A stretch of DNA of 64,000 nt from Plutella xylostella (GCF_932276165.1 NC_063992.1:10240001-10304000); one strand, 5' to 3'; shown: positions 33,435 through 44,674, numbered from the stretch's first letter. Notes: generated from the sequence alone by a model not told the origin. Translations and numbers: made by a program.

Positions 33435-33589
33435 AACCCCCTTCTTCATAAAAAAGTTACTGGACGCTATAGCTATTGCATTTTTGTCACTCTCTGTCAA
33501 AGAACAATTTAATTTTGTTATCTGTCAGAGAGTGACAGAACAGTTCAATAGCTAAAGCGTCCAGTAACTTTTTTATGAATAAGGGGGTT
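33435..33589. mobile_element. MITE, AACCCCCTTATTCAT family, copy 1
   Basis: Inverted ends AACCCCCTTCTTCATAAAAA and complement of AACCCCCTTATTCATAAAAA. The arms extend through AGTTACTG and, further in, GTCACTCTCTG / CAGAGAGTGAC, so most of the 155 bp can fold. A second copy is at 61705. Confidence 0.75.
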
Positions 33590-33944
33590 ATACCTACTAC
33601 ACTTTTAATTTTTTAAATTAATAATTGGGACAAATAATAATAATAATATAATAATTATATCTTTATTAAGTAAAACACATTACACAGTTACTAATAACTA
33701 AACTATACGAGTACTAAGGCTAAAGTAGATGTCTCATAAAAGTTATTGTTTAGCCTCCACTGCCGAACTAGATAAAAACCTGTATTTCAGCAAGTAGCGC
33801 CTCACCCACCAAAAATGACAAAAATAGCCATAGACAAAGGCAAAACTAGACTCGCAAGTCTGTTTATGTAACTTAAAAAAAAATACAAAATATTTCTGTT
33901 TTTACTTGATAATATCCTGTTGCTCTGTTAAATGTACTTCAATG

Positions 33945-34031
33945 TTGCAGGAGGCGTCATTAAGCTAGCTTTTTCCGTTTAAAAGTAATTTGGTGCTTTT
34001 CTAAGTGGAACCTTTTCATTGCCCGTGAGTG
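33945..34031. repeat. right half of a CACTCACGAGCAA-type MITE
   Basis: GGAGGCGTCATTAAGCTAG ... GTGGAACCTTTTCATTGCCC then GTGAGTG before TA. The left end is not found. Confidence 0.55.
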
Positions 34032-34492
34032 TATAAATAAAATAGATAATATATTAAATACGTTTTAAAAGAAATAAAAGCATACAACTCCAAGAATTCC
34101 TAGCATATCCGTTAGGCAGATTACCTTCAGTAAAGGGTTGTAAAGGGCTGTTCTTGGTAGCAGTTTGTTAACATCGCGGAATGCAGTAAGTAGAATATAA
34201 AAGTATGCACAGCTCTATCCGGCATGCCTCGTTATCTGTCAGTCCTTTGTAGATACGCTGTGTGGCCTACTCTGGTTTTACGACTGCGTGCGATTTGACT
34301 CCACTGAGTTTGATATCGTTATCGCGTCTATACACGGTACTGTGTGATAAACAGTATAACTGATGCTGCTGATGTACTGATGAAGAGGTGATGAAGAATA
34401 TTACTTGGTCTTTGTGGTATGGCTTCATTTACAAAAGGTCATTCCATGAAAGTGACATATTCTTTATTTAAAACTGGCATAATCCTAACTAA

Positions 34493-34662
34493 TATTTTAA
34501 ATGCGAAAGTAACCGTGTCTGTCTGTCTGTTACTCTTGCCAAAACTACTGAACAGATTTTAATGAAATTTGGTATACATATGGTCTAGATCCTGAGAAAG
34601 AACATAGGCTACTTTTTATCCCGGAATTCCCACGGGAAAACTTTTTAAGGCGAAGCGAAGCA
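34493..34662 (+). mobile_element. Helitron-like non-autonomous element, copy 4, 3'-truncated
   Basis: Begins TCCTAACTAATATTTTAAAT and runs to GGCGAAGCGAAGC, after which the family end GGGAACAGCTAG is missing. Loss of the 3' terminus is unlike the other copies. Confidence 0.7.
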
Positions 34663-34782
34663 AAAAGAACTTCGCAAAAATACGGGCTCGGGGCTTTGAT
34701 TCGATTCGATTAAATTTTTCGTGCTATAGTTAACTGCATATCAGGTAGGAAACAAATTCAATTGATGGTGAAGAAAATATAG

Positions 34783-34877
34783 AGATCCCTTTTTTAAAGA
34801 TGAATAACTTAACGGTTATGTTTTGTTAAAATTTTGAAAGTGTCGGCATTTTGTGACTTTTACATTGCCCGTGAGTG
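34783..34877. repeat. right half of a CACTCACGAGCAA-type MITE
   Basis: Ends GTCGGCATTTTGTGAC ... CATTGCCCGTGAGTG before TA, matching the right half of 3644-3871. The left half is missing. Confidence 0.5.
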
Positions 34878-35261
34878 TAATATATTTAACAGTTTAATAC
34901 GGTCGAGGCCTAGTTTAGATGTCATTGCATTGCATGCATTGATTTTCGTGTTCAAAGTATTTTTTCGTACAATAAATAGGTATTTTTTTGGATCTTTTGA
35001 ATATTTCTGACAATGATATTAATGTTTTATTACCTTTATACGGTAACAAAGGTGGAAAGGCAGTCAGCGTTCCGACACAACCTGGTCGGAAGTTCAGAGT
35101 AAGCCCCCTGGTCTAGCTCGCCAGGAACTCATTATGTACATTCTGCAGTAGCCTTTTACTGTTGCATTAATCATATAGTTCAGAAACAATACGGGGCTGT
35201 AATAAAGCAGTACGCATCAGTGGATTGTTATTTTAATGTGTAAATAAGTATTTATATGTAA

Positions 35262-35476
35262 CTAGCTGTTCCCGCGCGCTTCGCTTCGCCTTAAAAAGTT
35301 TTCCCGTGGGAATTCCGGGATAAAAAGTAGCCTATGTTCTTTCCCAGGGTCTAGACCATATGTATACCAAGTTTCATTCAAATCCGTTCAGTGGTTTTGG
35401 CGTGAAAGAGTAACAGACAGACAGACAGACAGACAGACACAGTTACTTTCGCATTTATAATATTATATAGTTAGGA
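35262..35476 (-). mobile_element. Helitron-like non-autonomous element, copy 5
   Basis: Minus-strand copy from CTAG (35262) to a TCCTAACT end at 35476. The outer TTAGGATTAG is duplicated to 35486. It carries the longest GACA run of the set (about six units). Confidence 0.75.
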
Positions 35477-35486
35477 TTAGTTAGGA

Positions 35487-37157
35487 TTGTTATATTGAAA
35501 AAATTAGTGTGAAAAAGAGTGAACATGTTGATGTTAGTATATACCCAAATATTGGTAAGGACCTACAGTGGAAAATTAAATTAAATTTCTATGCGGTTAA
35601 AGAAAATGTAATGGGTTGCGGCTTTCTAAAAAATAGGCATTTAATTATATAAATGAGTCACTACCTATATGAATGTAGTTTGTGTAGCCAATCGTACAAT
35701 CGCAAGTTTATAATTTGTATTTTAACAAACGGATTTATTAAACTGTGTAACTTTCATTATAATAAATAATGTGTATGATGATCACATTATTTTAGTATGC
35801 TAATAGGAACACATAATAAATGTGGAACAGATTGTGTTTTGTGTTACAATTTGTTGAAATATACAATAATGGTTGGCGGCCATTGTAAATAATGCGATAT
35901 CGCCGCCGTGAATCAACAACTTTGTCCATTGTAGAGAGAGCACGTTCACTACTATCAAACTATACCTACAGGGTGTTGCAAAAATGGTACAAGTACATTT
36001 AAAAAATATATATTATTATATTATACTAGTATGCAATTAAGGCGTAATATGCGACTCTTGTAACACTTAATAGGATATTTTGTTGACATCCGAGAGCAGA
36101 CTTTCTAAATAAAAAAAATATTAATTGATAAAGTAAATATATTAACCTATCAGCTGTCCAAAACAGATTAAAAACTCTATCCTTTAACATTGTTTGATTT
36201 TTATTTTTATGCTAGGTACTTCCTGAAAATGACAACGGGGATTAAAATATCATGATTTTCATGACAAATAAAGCACTAACAAAAATAGGTTTTAATCCAT
36301 GGCCTCCCAACGCACTACTATGCGTCCTCCACTTTAATAAAATTATTCATAGATTGGTATAATATTTTCAAAAACAGTTTGTTTTTTTTACTTTACTATT
36401 TTGTAATTTTTTCAAACCATAATATATTATGTATATTATGTCACACTATGTAAAAGTACCAGTCTCCCTTTTTAAACAAAAATATTGAGGAAACCTGCAC
36501 ATTTTCATGGGATAACCCAAGACCACGTAGAGAACACCCCCGCAGAGAATAGAAAAGTATAGTAAGTATTCTATATTATTAGTTGACTTAGGTCAATCAA
36601 TAGTAATTCGATTCGGATAACTGGATTTTATAATATGCGTTTTATTAGTTATTACTACTTATTACTGATAGGGTCGCTGATCGAAATGTCATACAAATTA
36701 CTACCGAAGCAAAATACTCATGATTCGCACACTGAGAGGAATAGCGTAGGTCATTCCTGTATCCACAGGTCACTCTACATTACAGCAACATAAAAGTAGG
36801 CTCGTAATTTATCCTCAATTTCAAACTCGAAAATGAATAGAAATTCCATAAAAAGCTAATTTACCATCCCGCCCTCTTGCTAATTCTGTTTATGCCAAAA
36901 TAAAAGCTTTGACCCGCCCCAGCGCCATCTGTTGCGTATCAACGCAAACATATGTCGTCTATGTCGCTATTAGATTTCTTTGCAGACCAAAACTATCGGT
37001 TGATCTTAATTGAATCGGCCTCGGCGGAGTATTTATTGACCCTCGGGGTCTCTCACTAATAACTCCCGCTAAACTCCTCCTGTTAGGTTAGAATACCAAC
37101 TGTTGAGGCGATGCTGTAATAACGTTTATGTGGTGGTACAAAAGTGTAAAATAATAC
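35487..37157. other. mostly unassigned non-coding stretch
   Basis: AT-rich with only short frames. Recognisable pieces are a single MITE end TACAGGGTGTTGCAAAAATG at 35967 and a SINE-C-like GAGGAAACCTGCACATTTTC at 36486. Confidence 0.45.
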
Positions 37158-37375
37158 CCGGGTTCTATCCCCGGCCGGGGCAAATATTTGTTTAAAGACA
37201 TTATATTTTGTACTCGGGTCTTGAGTGTTAACATGTATCTAACTAAATACTGGCGATCCAGCGGGGCAATGTCGCCAGCGTGTTGGGAACCCTCCCACAG
37301 GGACCAGGCTTAGAAGGTCTCTTCTACATATAGTTTTAGTTATGTACATAGGTTTAGTTTGTAACATTCTTTATT
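37158..37375 (+). repeat. SINE core fused to a LINE-like tail
   Basis: A B-box-like GGGTTCTATCC, the GGGGCAAATATTTGTTTAAA core and a TACTCGGGTCTTG phrase are shared with SINE-A and SINE-B. Then a different tail follows, reading LAIQRGNVASVLGTLPQGPG in one frame, which resembles a LINE C-terminus also seen at 41.4-41.56 kb. The A-box half is missing. Confidence 0.55.
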
Positions 37376-37804
37376 ATTAGGCTTAACTTACTATCTCATA
37401 ATAATATATTATAATAAAAAAATATCAAAGTTTACTAAATACCAATACATATGTGTAGTGTGCGGGATGCACCTGTACTGGATGATGAAAGTACGGGCAG
37501 GGATCAGGAATGAAAGGCTTCTTAATGTTCACCAGTCAGGAAGTGAGAGAGCTAGAGCTGTTGCTTTGCTTGTTTGTTCTTCTTCTTGTTTTCTCTTCGC
37601 TGTTTGCTTTTTTACTGATTGCCTGTGAGGCGCAAGCGTCGCCTTTTATACCATTCTCTACGGAAGATAGAGAATTCCAGAAAGCTCTAGAAAAGACTTA
37701 ATGTTCTACTTCTTAGTAGAACATTCTAGTTCCGTGCTGCCATCTGTTGTTGAATACTAGATGGCGCTAGTTTCTTCACTTCCTGAGAATGTTTTATCCT
37801 TACT
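37376..37804. other. non-coding stretch with a possible inverted repeat
   Basis: TCAGGAAGTGA (37536) and TCACTTCCTGA (37776) are exact 11-bp complements about 240 bp apart, and GCCATCTGTTG...CTAGATGGC forms a small palindrome near 37740. A 63-codon hydrophobic frame lies between them but has no recognised domain. It may be a MITE. Confidence 0.35.
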
Positions 37805-38006
37805 TCCTTACTAATATTATAAATGCGAAAGTAACTGTGTCTGTCTGTCTGTATGTTACTCTTTCACGCCAAAACTACTGAACGGATTTGAATGAAATTT
37901 GGTATACATACGGTCTAGACCCTGGGAAAAAACATAGGCTACTTTTTATCCCGGAATTCCCACGGGAAAACTTTTTAAGGCGAAGCGAAGCGCGCGGGAA
38001 CAGCTA
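37805..38006 (+). mobile_element. Helitron-like non-autonomous element, copy 6
   Basis: Complete: starts TCCTTACTAATATTATAAAT and ends GCGCGGGAACAGCTAG before T. Best intact copy with both expected termini (TC...CTAG). Confidence 0.8.
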
Positions 38007-38129
38007 GTTTACAATAAAACTTAAATATGTACATTGAAGTATTTTCACTATGTCTAAGAAATAATTCAATTTTCCGCTATTTACACATAATAGGTTGCCT
38101 ATCCCGAACATGTAGGTAGATATTACTAG

Positions 38130-38200
38130 CCATATTACAGGCTCTGCCTAGTTTGGGGTCGGATGGCCGTGTGAGAGATGTTCCCCACATATTATTATAT
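38130..38200 (+). repeat. SINE-B tail fragment
   Basis: ACAGGCTCTGCCTAGTTTGG then GGTCGGATGGCCGTGTGAGA and TTCCCCACAT, as in the tails at 40.25 and 50.8 kb. Confidence 0.65.
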
Positions 38201-38430
38201 TTATCTTTGGCATATTATATCATAGCTGGAAGAAGTCCGTAGCCCTTAAGCCGGCGCTAAGCGGCTCAGTGCTCAAACGTTGCGCTTGCTCAATTGATTA
38301 AACGAAGCAATTAAATAATCAGACGTCAACGAGCGAACTCGACAAACGACCTCTCGGAAACAATACTGAGAACACTTCAGCTCAGCCGCGCACCCTGTGT
38401 TATGGAAAAACGATAAAAAACCCGCTAGCA

Positions 38431-39942
38431 TAATAGGGAATATGCGTAATTTTTTTTAATACTTTTATTGGATAGTTTTACATCACTTTATTATGGTAAA
38501 AAAAAATTCAACGCCAAAATAAGTAATTTAAGTTATTTTAAAGAAAGTTAAAAAATTACAACCATCACGACCACTTTGAAATTCCCGTCAGGATGGCGGG
38601 CTGTCGTGACGTCATAATCGTTTAATTTCACGGCTCAGAATAATGAGTCCCGTCAGTCGGCATAGATTTTTTACCTAATCAAGTAATCACAGAGTACTTT
38701 TGTATTTTCAACAAACCAATGTTGTCATGGTAACAAACGAAAAAGGAAGTGTATAAAGTGTGATCAGTGGCTGTTTTGTAATGGTAATAAAGTGTGACCA
38801 GTGGCTGTTTTGTAATGGGAGCTCGTAAATAGCTGCTTGTAGCTCTTTTGAAATGGGAGCGCGCAAACCAGAGGACCTTTGTACACAATATTACGCTATT
38901 ATGGCAATATGAATATAAAGTAATATTTGTATTGTATGTAGTACTTACTGTAACTTTGGTTCTCAGTAAGAGAGACTAGGGTTAGTGGGTCATTCTATTC
39001 TATTATCTGTGGGGGTGTAAGAACCTGCACCTGGCTCTCTTGAATGGAACCATTGTGCATATCTCAAAGGTCTAAACCCCCTTATCTAAACTATCGAATA
39101 AGAGTATAAAAATATATGCATATTCCCTAATATTTGGGCACACGGCTCTCGACTTTTCAATAGTCTTTGCTGTCCTTTTCCGCAGCTGGCCACAGTTTAC
39201 TCGTTCATACTGCGTAATAAATTTAATGTGTCCAGTTCTTCTGATTACGAGAATTCTTCCATAACTTAATTTAGAAAAAAATAACAACTTTTGAAATATA
39301 CTAACGACTGCCATTATAACCTAAAAGTAGAAAGAGCAACTTGTGTCATGTTCATGTCATAATACTGACAATACAAATTTAATTTTATTGTGTTGCAATA
39401 TGGAGCATATTTGAGTGGCTCGTTGACTAGCGAATGGCTGTTTACGCCTCATTACAATAGAACAACTAGTGGCAGCCCATACACTACCAACAAAAAATAT
39501 AAAAAGTCCTAAACTTTGCAAACAAACAAGCATATAAAACAAGAAGTGGAGAGGTTATAGGAGGCTAGGATCTACTCGTATTGGAAGAATTTTTATGTGA
39601 TCCATCGTATCTGATCACAACGAGCATCACAAATACTCGGTGACATTAACATTTCTTTGTTTACACTTGACATTTATTTAACTATACCTACGCAAACGCA
39701 AAGAAGTTATTATTCTGAGATTGATATATAAAGAATTATGACGTCACATCCGCCCTAAGAAAATGCGTGACGTTTCTCGGAAGTTAGAATTTACCGAAGT
39801 TTTTTTGTACTTTTCAACTTCATTTACTTGCTCAAAAATAAATTATAATCAAAAATAATGATGGAGTCGTAGTTATGAAACAACAAAGTTTATTATAAAT
39901 AATATTTGACCTTTATTTGAACCTTTTGCATATTCCCTATTA
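38431..39942. mobile_element. possible 1.5-kb TA-flanked inverted-repeat element
   Basis: TAATAGGGAATATGC (38431-38445) and its exact complement (39928-39942) lie 1.5 kb apart, and a subterminal GTGACGTCATAAT pair (about 38606 and 39740) is also inverted. If the ends are ATAGGG.../...CCCTAT, both flanks are TA. A further GCATATTCCCTAATA copy is at 39118. Three minus-strand frames of 60-80 codons lie inside, one opening with a signal-peptide-like hydrophobic run (39542-39357), but none shows a known transposase motif. Direct repeats of about 33 bp occur at 38755-38820. Confidence 0.4.
38755..38820. repeat. two tandem units of about 33 bp
   Basis: AAGTGTGATCAGTGGCTGTT and AAGTGTGACCAGTGGCTGTT, each continuing TTGTAATGG, lie in tandem and differ at few positions. 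Confidence 0.7.
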
Positions 39943-40199
39943 GGTATTCTAGGTTTTTAGGCTCAATACTGTTTATTTAACTCACTTTCATTTTTCTCTC
40001 GTAACATGAAGTCCGGTCAAGGATGTACATTCTACATTTATTATAATAACACCGTTTAAAATCAACTTCTTTTTATAAGCAGCTGTGAAATGTTTACAGT
40101 GAACTTTATTGCCCACCAGCTGGACAAACGAAAAATGTAATAAAGGTGAACATACGAACCCTCTAGTGGGAAGGAAAAGTACATAATATTTATATTTAA

Positions 40200-40315
40200 T
40201 ATGTATCTATCTATGTATTTGTGTAGATACGAGTATATCAGCTGTCCGATACCGATATCACAGGTTCTGCCTACCTTGGGGTCGGATGGCCGTGTGTGAG
40301 ATGTTCCCACATTTT
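40200..40315 (+). repeat. SINE-B, 5'-truncated
   Basis: TGTGTAGATACGAGTATATC, AGCTGTCCGATACCGATATC, GGTTCTGCCTACC and GGTCGGATGGCCGTGTG, ending in a T/A-rich tail. The tRNA-like head is missing. Confidence 0.7.
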
Positions 40316-40344
40316 ATTATTGATTATAGTTATAATTACAGGGT

Positions 40345-40520
40345 AACGGTCGGTACAACTTGGTAGTTTTGAAGTTGGCAGTGAATGCACTTTTGTACCT
40401 TGACAAACTAACAAACCACATATTAATTATTTAAACGATTGAAAGTTGGTTAGTTTGACAAAGCAAAAATGTGTAATCTCCAAAACTTCAGGGACTATCA
40501 AGTTGTTTGGACCAAACTGT
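40345..40520. mobile_element. MITE, AGTTTGGTCCAAACAACTTG family
   Basis: Right arm ACTATCAAGTTGTTTGGACC...AACT is the complement of the left end in the 21.87-kb copy. The left arm here (CGGTACAACTTGGTAGTTTT) is diverged. The arms continue inward through AACTTCA and TGCACTTTTGTACC. Confidence 0.6.
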
Positions 40521-41007
40521 ACACTTTTTTATGTGGAAAGAAGTGACTAAAGGGAGTTCAATCCACTAGTAAAATCTTTAAATGGTAGGTACTATACCAT
40601 TGACATGCTACTGTTATTATTGTTATAGAAATCCATGCATTTAAACCAGCAATAATATATTTATTTTTAGAAAATATGCAGCTCTTTTTAAAATGATTGT
40701 ATCTGAAATATTTTGTTTGTTATTCAATATTCATAAAACTCACCCACATACATAAATACACACACACAGTGTTCTTCTAAAGATTTTCATCAAAACGTCT
40801 AAGCAAGGAACATGTCGGATCAGACTGACGTGTGTTTAATTAAAGTAACCGAAGAAAGCTTTTATTCATATTTTCTACAAATTGTTTAAACTGATTTGAC
40901 ATGTATTGGGTTTAGCATCGGCTTTAACCGTAACACAATTAAGAAATATTTAAATAATTTTAATAACATCAGTCAACGATTATGTCGGTAAACCCATAAC
41001 AATTTTG

Positions 41008-41145
41008 GAAAGGTGCAACTGATCCCAGGGCCCAGACTCGTCCCTAATGCTTTATCTAACATGGGCCCAGTTGACCCCTAATAAATTTGGTAAGGGGTGA
41101 CTCGTCCCAGGGCCGAGATTCGGACTGGGATGAGTCGCCCCCTAA
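41008..41145. repeat. inverted-repeat block with TCCCAGGGCC words
   Basis: GGGGTGACTCGTCCCA (41095-41110) pairs with TGGGATGAGTCGCCCC (41126-41141) with one mismatch. A related GATCCCAGGGCCCAGACTCG lies 70 bp to the left. Probably part of a decayed MITE. Confidence 0.45.
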
Positions 41146-41229
41146 CCCAATCTTTTATGAGGTCAGACGTCTATGGATAAGATGTCTGAATGATATTGTT
41201 TTTGATATGAGATACATACATTGTCATCG

Positions 41230-41350
41230 TCCCCATCATCATCATGATCTCAGCAATAGCATGTCCACTGCTGAACATAGGCCTCGCCTAATGTTTTCTA
41301 CCTTAACCGATCGAAGGCGGCCCGCATCCAACGCATACGAGGTACAACAG
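41230..41350 (-). pseudogene. LINE C-terminus and tail, fragment
   Basis: The minus strand reads KTLGEAYVQQWTC after a broken MRWMRAAFDRLR stretch, then runs into a CATGATGATGATG tail. This is the typical end of the RTE-like LINE group whose tails also occur at 43.4-44.0 kb. A stop codon interrupts it. Confidence 0.6.
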
Positions 41351-41394
41351 CGTCAAATTTATTTACTTTTTCACAAACCCGAAGCTCACCTGTA

Positions 41395-41560
41395 AGAGAG
41401 AGAAGCAGGCTAATAGAAGTCTCAAGGACCCTAGGGCTGGCTCTTACCTCGCACAAAGGCTGAGCATCGCCATACAGCGAGGTAACGCGGCCAGCGGGGT
41501 ACCGCACCCGACAGCGGTGGCAATCTTGTCAACATTTTCTTCTTAGTTTAGTTTTAATTA
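41395..41560 (+). repeat. LINE-like 3' fragment
   Basis: A frame reading AGSYLAQRLSIAIQR followed by GNAASGVPHPTAVAILST resembles the tail at 37.25 kb (AIQRGN). The following TTTAGTTTTAATTATTTAAT looks like a 3' UTR. Family not certain. Confidence 0.5.
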
Positions 41561-42020
41561 TTTAATTAGCCCCTAGTGATAACTAAAATATTATTAACTA
41601 CTTGCTATTGAGCTGCAACCTAAATTCATTTACGCCATTTCATTTTATTGTCGTCAGGAAGTTCGGGTGACTCATTTTGGCTATATATACAGGGTGATCA
41701 AAGTGATCGAGGACGGCGCAGCGACGCGCAATGTGTTTTATGTGTCGTCCATTGTTTAATTGGCACAGACTGCCCGAAACAAATGCCAGTGAATCACTCA
41801 ATTGACTAAATAATTCTACCGTGGCGCGCGCATTTGTATTGAAAAGGGTGGAAAGCTGTTACAACTCAATACTCAATAGTTTCAAAGCTTTTTTTGCTTG
41901 CGTGTATTTGATCATTTGCAACAATACTTTGACAATTTACACAGATGGATTGATACTGCTAGGAAGAGGCCTATTCCATATATGACAGTCCGGCGGTGTA
42001 GTATGTAAAATTAATTGAGA

Positions 42021-42085
42021 CTTCGGTTAGTATTCGAACCCGGGAGCTCCGACATAGTTGATAGCGTTTCTAACTGCTGTGCTAC
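42021..42085 (-). repeat. tRNA-like SINE head
   Basis: The complement has GGGTTCGAATACT, a B-box match, and an A-box-like segment around TACCGAGTAGCACAGCAG. No body of a known family follows. Not a clean tRNA. Confidence 0.4.
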
Positions 42086-42415
42086 TCGGTAACTATCAGT
42101 GAATATCTACTTAGATTATTCCACTCCTTGACTGTTCATCTCTGAGAGACGATAACTAAGCAAAGTACCAACAGCTAAGTGCAATAATACCGGACTTTGA
42201 ACCGCTAGTCTGAGCCGGCAAACTCTACTTCAGTTATAATGAAATACCTTGTACTAGAAACAAAAGTGAAGGCACAGATAGTACTTCCGGAGTAGTATAT
42301 TTAAAAACTACTTAAGTACCTGAGTTGGGAGGGCGCGGAAAAAATAAGATGAATCATACCTACATACATAAGAACACTACATAATAATTATGTTCACAAG
42401 TCACGACTACTGTAA

Positions 42416-42660
42416 TCCTCTAATCTAAGGGGTAGTCAGAGATGACTCGCAAGCGAGTCACCCGATTTCGCCGTATATTTCCTATCACTTGATATGTTGC
42501 GAGCCGTATCGTCGTTTTGGAATGATCACAATGCATTTAGGGTATAAAAATTTAGAAATTTAGATGTGTAAGTTTCCTCACAATTTTATGCTACTTAAAT
42601 TCCTTATTTCTAAAGAGTTCATTGGTACCTGGCCGGATTTGAACCCGGGGATGGGGAACC
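42416..42660 (-). repeat. SINE-C, near full-length, diverged
   Basis: In reverse orientation: tail complement (AGGGGTAGTCAGAGATGACTC), GGCGAAATC-type middle, GTGAGGAAACTTAC phrase, then a B-box-like CGGGTTCAAATCCGG at 42633-42647. This is the only SINE-C copy here with a recognisable head. Confidence 0.55.
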
Positions 42661-43419
42661 TACTCTTCCAATTTTTCGTCGGTCAAAATGCCACAGTTTT
42701 TGACAAATTACAGTTAATTCCCTAGTTTGCCAGCACATAGTAATAATCTCTTGATAATATATAATTTAAGTCCAACTCCAATATGTTATTCCATAGATTT
42801 AAATCAGAAAATTAATGAAACGCCCAATGTTTACCGAAAAGTTTAATTGAATAAATATTTCAATTGCTGATAAAGCTCTGGCAACATTTATGAATGAAAA
42901 AGTTTTATTTTATATTTATTAACTCGCTGTTTGAGTTCACTGGCACAGAAAGTAATAACTTGTAGGAATAAAAAAAATGATGAAAATTATAGTTATAAAT
43001 CTTTGTACGTCATACAATATAGCGACTTGAATTACGAATATAGCGGGAATATAACGAATATAATGAGATATTCTAGCAAAATGCAGTTTATTGTAACAAA
43101 AGACGCTTGATTCCATCTTGAGATGTAGATTTTAAAATTAAATTACTTAAACAATGAGTCCTGAGGTGCAGAATGAAATTTTATTGTAAAACTCTTGTAG
43201 CAGCTCTTGGGTTTCTGAATATTTACATAGCTTTGTTTAACAGTGGCGTTCTAATTATATGTGTTGTACCATGTTTGCAAGTGATATTATTTTAATAATA
43301 AAATAGAGTAAAACAATGTATGGTTCTGAAGAATCGCATTACAAATAAGGTGATTTGTAAGGCCGGCCATATGCCAAAGAACCGATGGAGTAAAGAGGAC
43401 GATTTCTCTAGTAAAAATG
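42661..43419. other. AT-rich stretch without recognised gene
   Basis: Nothing beyond short frames. No repeat matched elsewhere. Confidence 0.45.
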
Positions 43420-43568
43420 AACAGGCAAACGTAGTGTGGGATGCCATCTCGTAAGGCCCACTCTTAAGGAAAGGTCGAGGACAGAGTGTTGTGATATTTG
43501 CAATGCTCCTTGGATGGTCTATATATGTCCAACAGCGAATGATTATCGGCTGATGATTATGACGATGC
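43420..43568 (+). pseudogene. LINE C-terminus and tail, older copy
   Basis: AACAGGCAAACGTAGTGTGG ... AGGTCGAGGACAGAGTGTTG ... GTCCAACAGCGAATGATTAT is collinear with the better-preserved copy 250 bp downstream but is broken and shortened. Confidence 0.6.
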
Positions 43569-43656
43569 TTCCTGTGGGCGGCGATAACTCGTACAGCGAA
43601 GAACGAGAGACTGAAAAGAAAGTAATATAGCACGGCTACGATATTTCGTAGCGGGA

Positions 43657-43965
43657 ATGGGCTACGAAGGTTTCGTAGCATTTTCTGAAAAATGGATGGC
43701 GCTTGTCAAAATATGCAAGTTGAAGTGGCAGTGGGCTAGTCATATCTGCCGTAGAACCGATAACCGTTGGGGTAGACGAGTTCTCGAGTGGAGACCACGA
43801 ACAGGCAAACGCAGCCTGGGACGCCCTCCTGCCCGCTGGACTCACGACCTTAGGCGGGCAGCCGGTAGTAGTTGGATGAGGAAGGCCGAGGACCGAGCTT
43901 GTGGTACTCCTTGGGAGAGGCCTATGTCCAGCAGTGGATGATTATTGGCTGATGATGATGGATGG
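43657..43965 (+). pseudogene. LINE C-terminus and tail
   Basis: One open frame reads KLKWQWASHICRRTDNRWGR, then RPRTGKRSLGRPPARWTHDL and AGSSWMRKAEDRA, the conserved C-terminal region of RTE-like LINE proteins, just before a GTCCAGCAGTGGATGATTAT tail and TGATGATGATG. The reverse transcriptase domain is absent, so this is a severely 5'-truncated copy. The last codons are altered relative to the usual EAYVQQW end. Confidence 0.75.
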
Positions 43966-44129
43966 CGCTTATAATGAATTACTATATTGATAAAAAATTC
44001 ATCAGATATATAAATTAATAATGTATTAGTTAATTTGATATACCTACTAATAGTGAGCAGTTTTACAATCTTATTCAGTCAGGTAGTTTTAGCAAAAAAG
44101 TAACAAACATACAAACTTTCACCCTGCCA

Positions 44130-44182
44130 TACAGAATGTTGCAAAACAACTAACAATACAACTTTAGCAACACTCTGTAGAA
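44130..44182. repeat. 52-bp minimal inverted repeat
   Basis: TACAGAATGTTGCAAAAC and TTTAGCAACACTCTGTA are complementary with few mismatches, as in an extremely short version of the GGGTGTTGC family. Confidence 0.45.
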
Positions 44183-44674
44183 TATTTCCGACCCAACAAA
44201 GGGCGAGTAAATTGCGAGGGCATTTTTTGCTTTTCAATTATCATTCATTGGTCCTCTTTGTATTTCTTCTTATAATTATTATTCTGATAAATTTCAAAGA
44301 AGACAGCTATTTTAAAATTAAAACACCCTTTTTTCCGACGGCGGCTTAGGCCTTTAATGGAAGAATATCAGCTAACGAGGCAGATCTTTACTGAGAACAA
44401 TATTATTTATAAAATTTGTAGGTACTTATACAAGTAGGTACCTACCTACTTAATAGCTTAACAGCTTTACGATACGTAGGTATAATATAGGCTACCAACA
44501 ATAGACTAGTAATAGTATATAGTATAGAATCTATTTTGTTTTGTATTGACGTTTTGTACACACGCGCCCCGCAACATATTTTATAGCGTCACTCGCTACG
44601 CTTCTGAAGTAACTTGTAAGGATCTGACAGAGTTTTGACAGTTGACAGGCAAGCTGCTTACGGATTGTTAATAA

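Noticed and set aside
34190..34245. TATA box and initiator-like sequence, considered as a promoter or solo LTR
   Set aside because: TATAAAA at 34198 and TCAGT about 40 bp later are too far apart for a standard core promoter. No matching second LTR or TG...CA boundaries found.
37510..37701. 63-codon frame with a hydrophobic run
   Set aside because: No domain, no regulatory context, and it lies between two inverted 11-mers that suggest a MITE.
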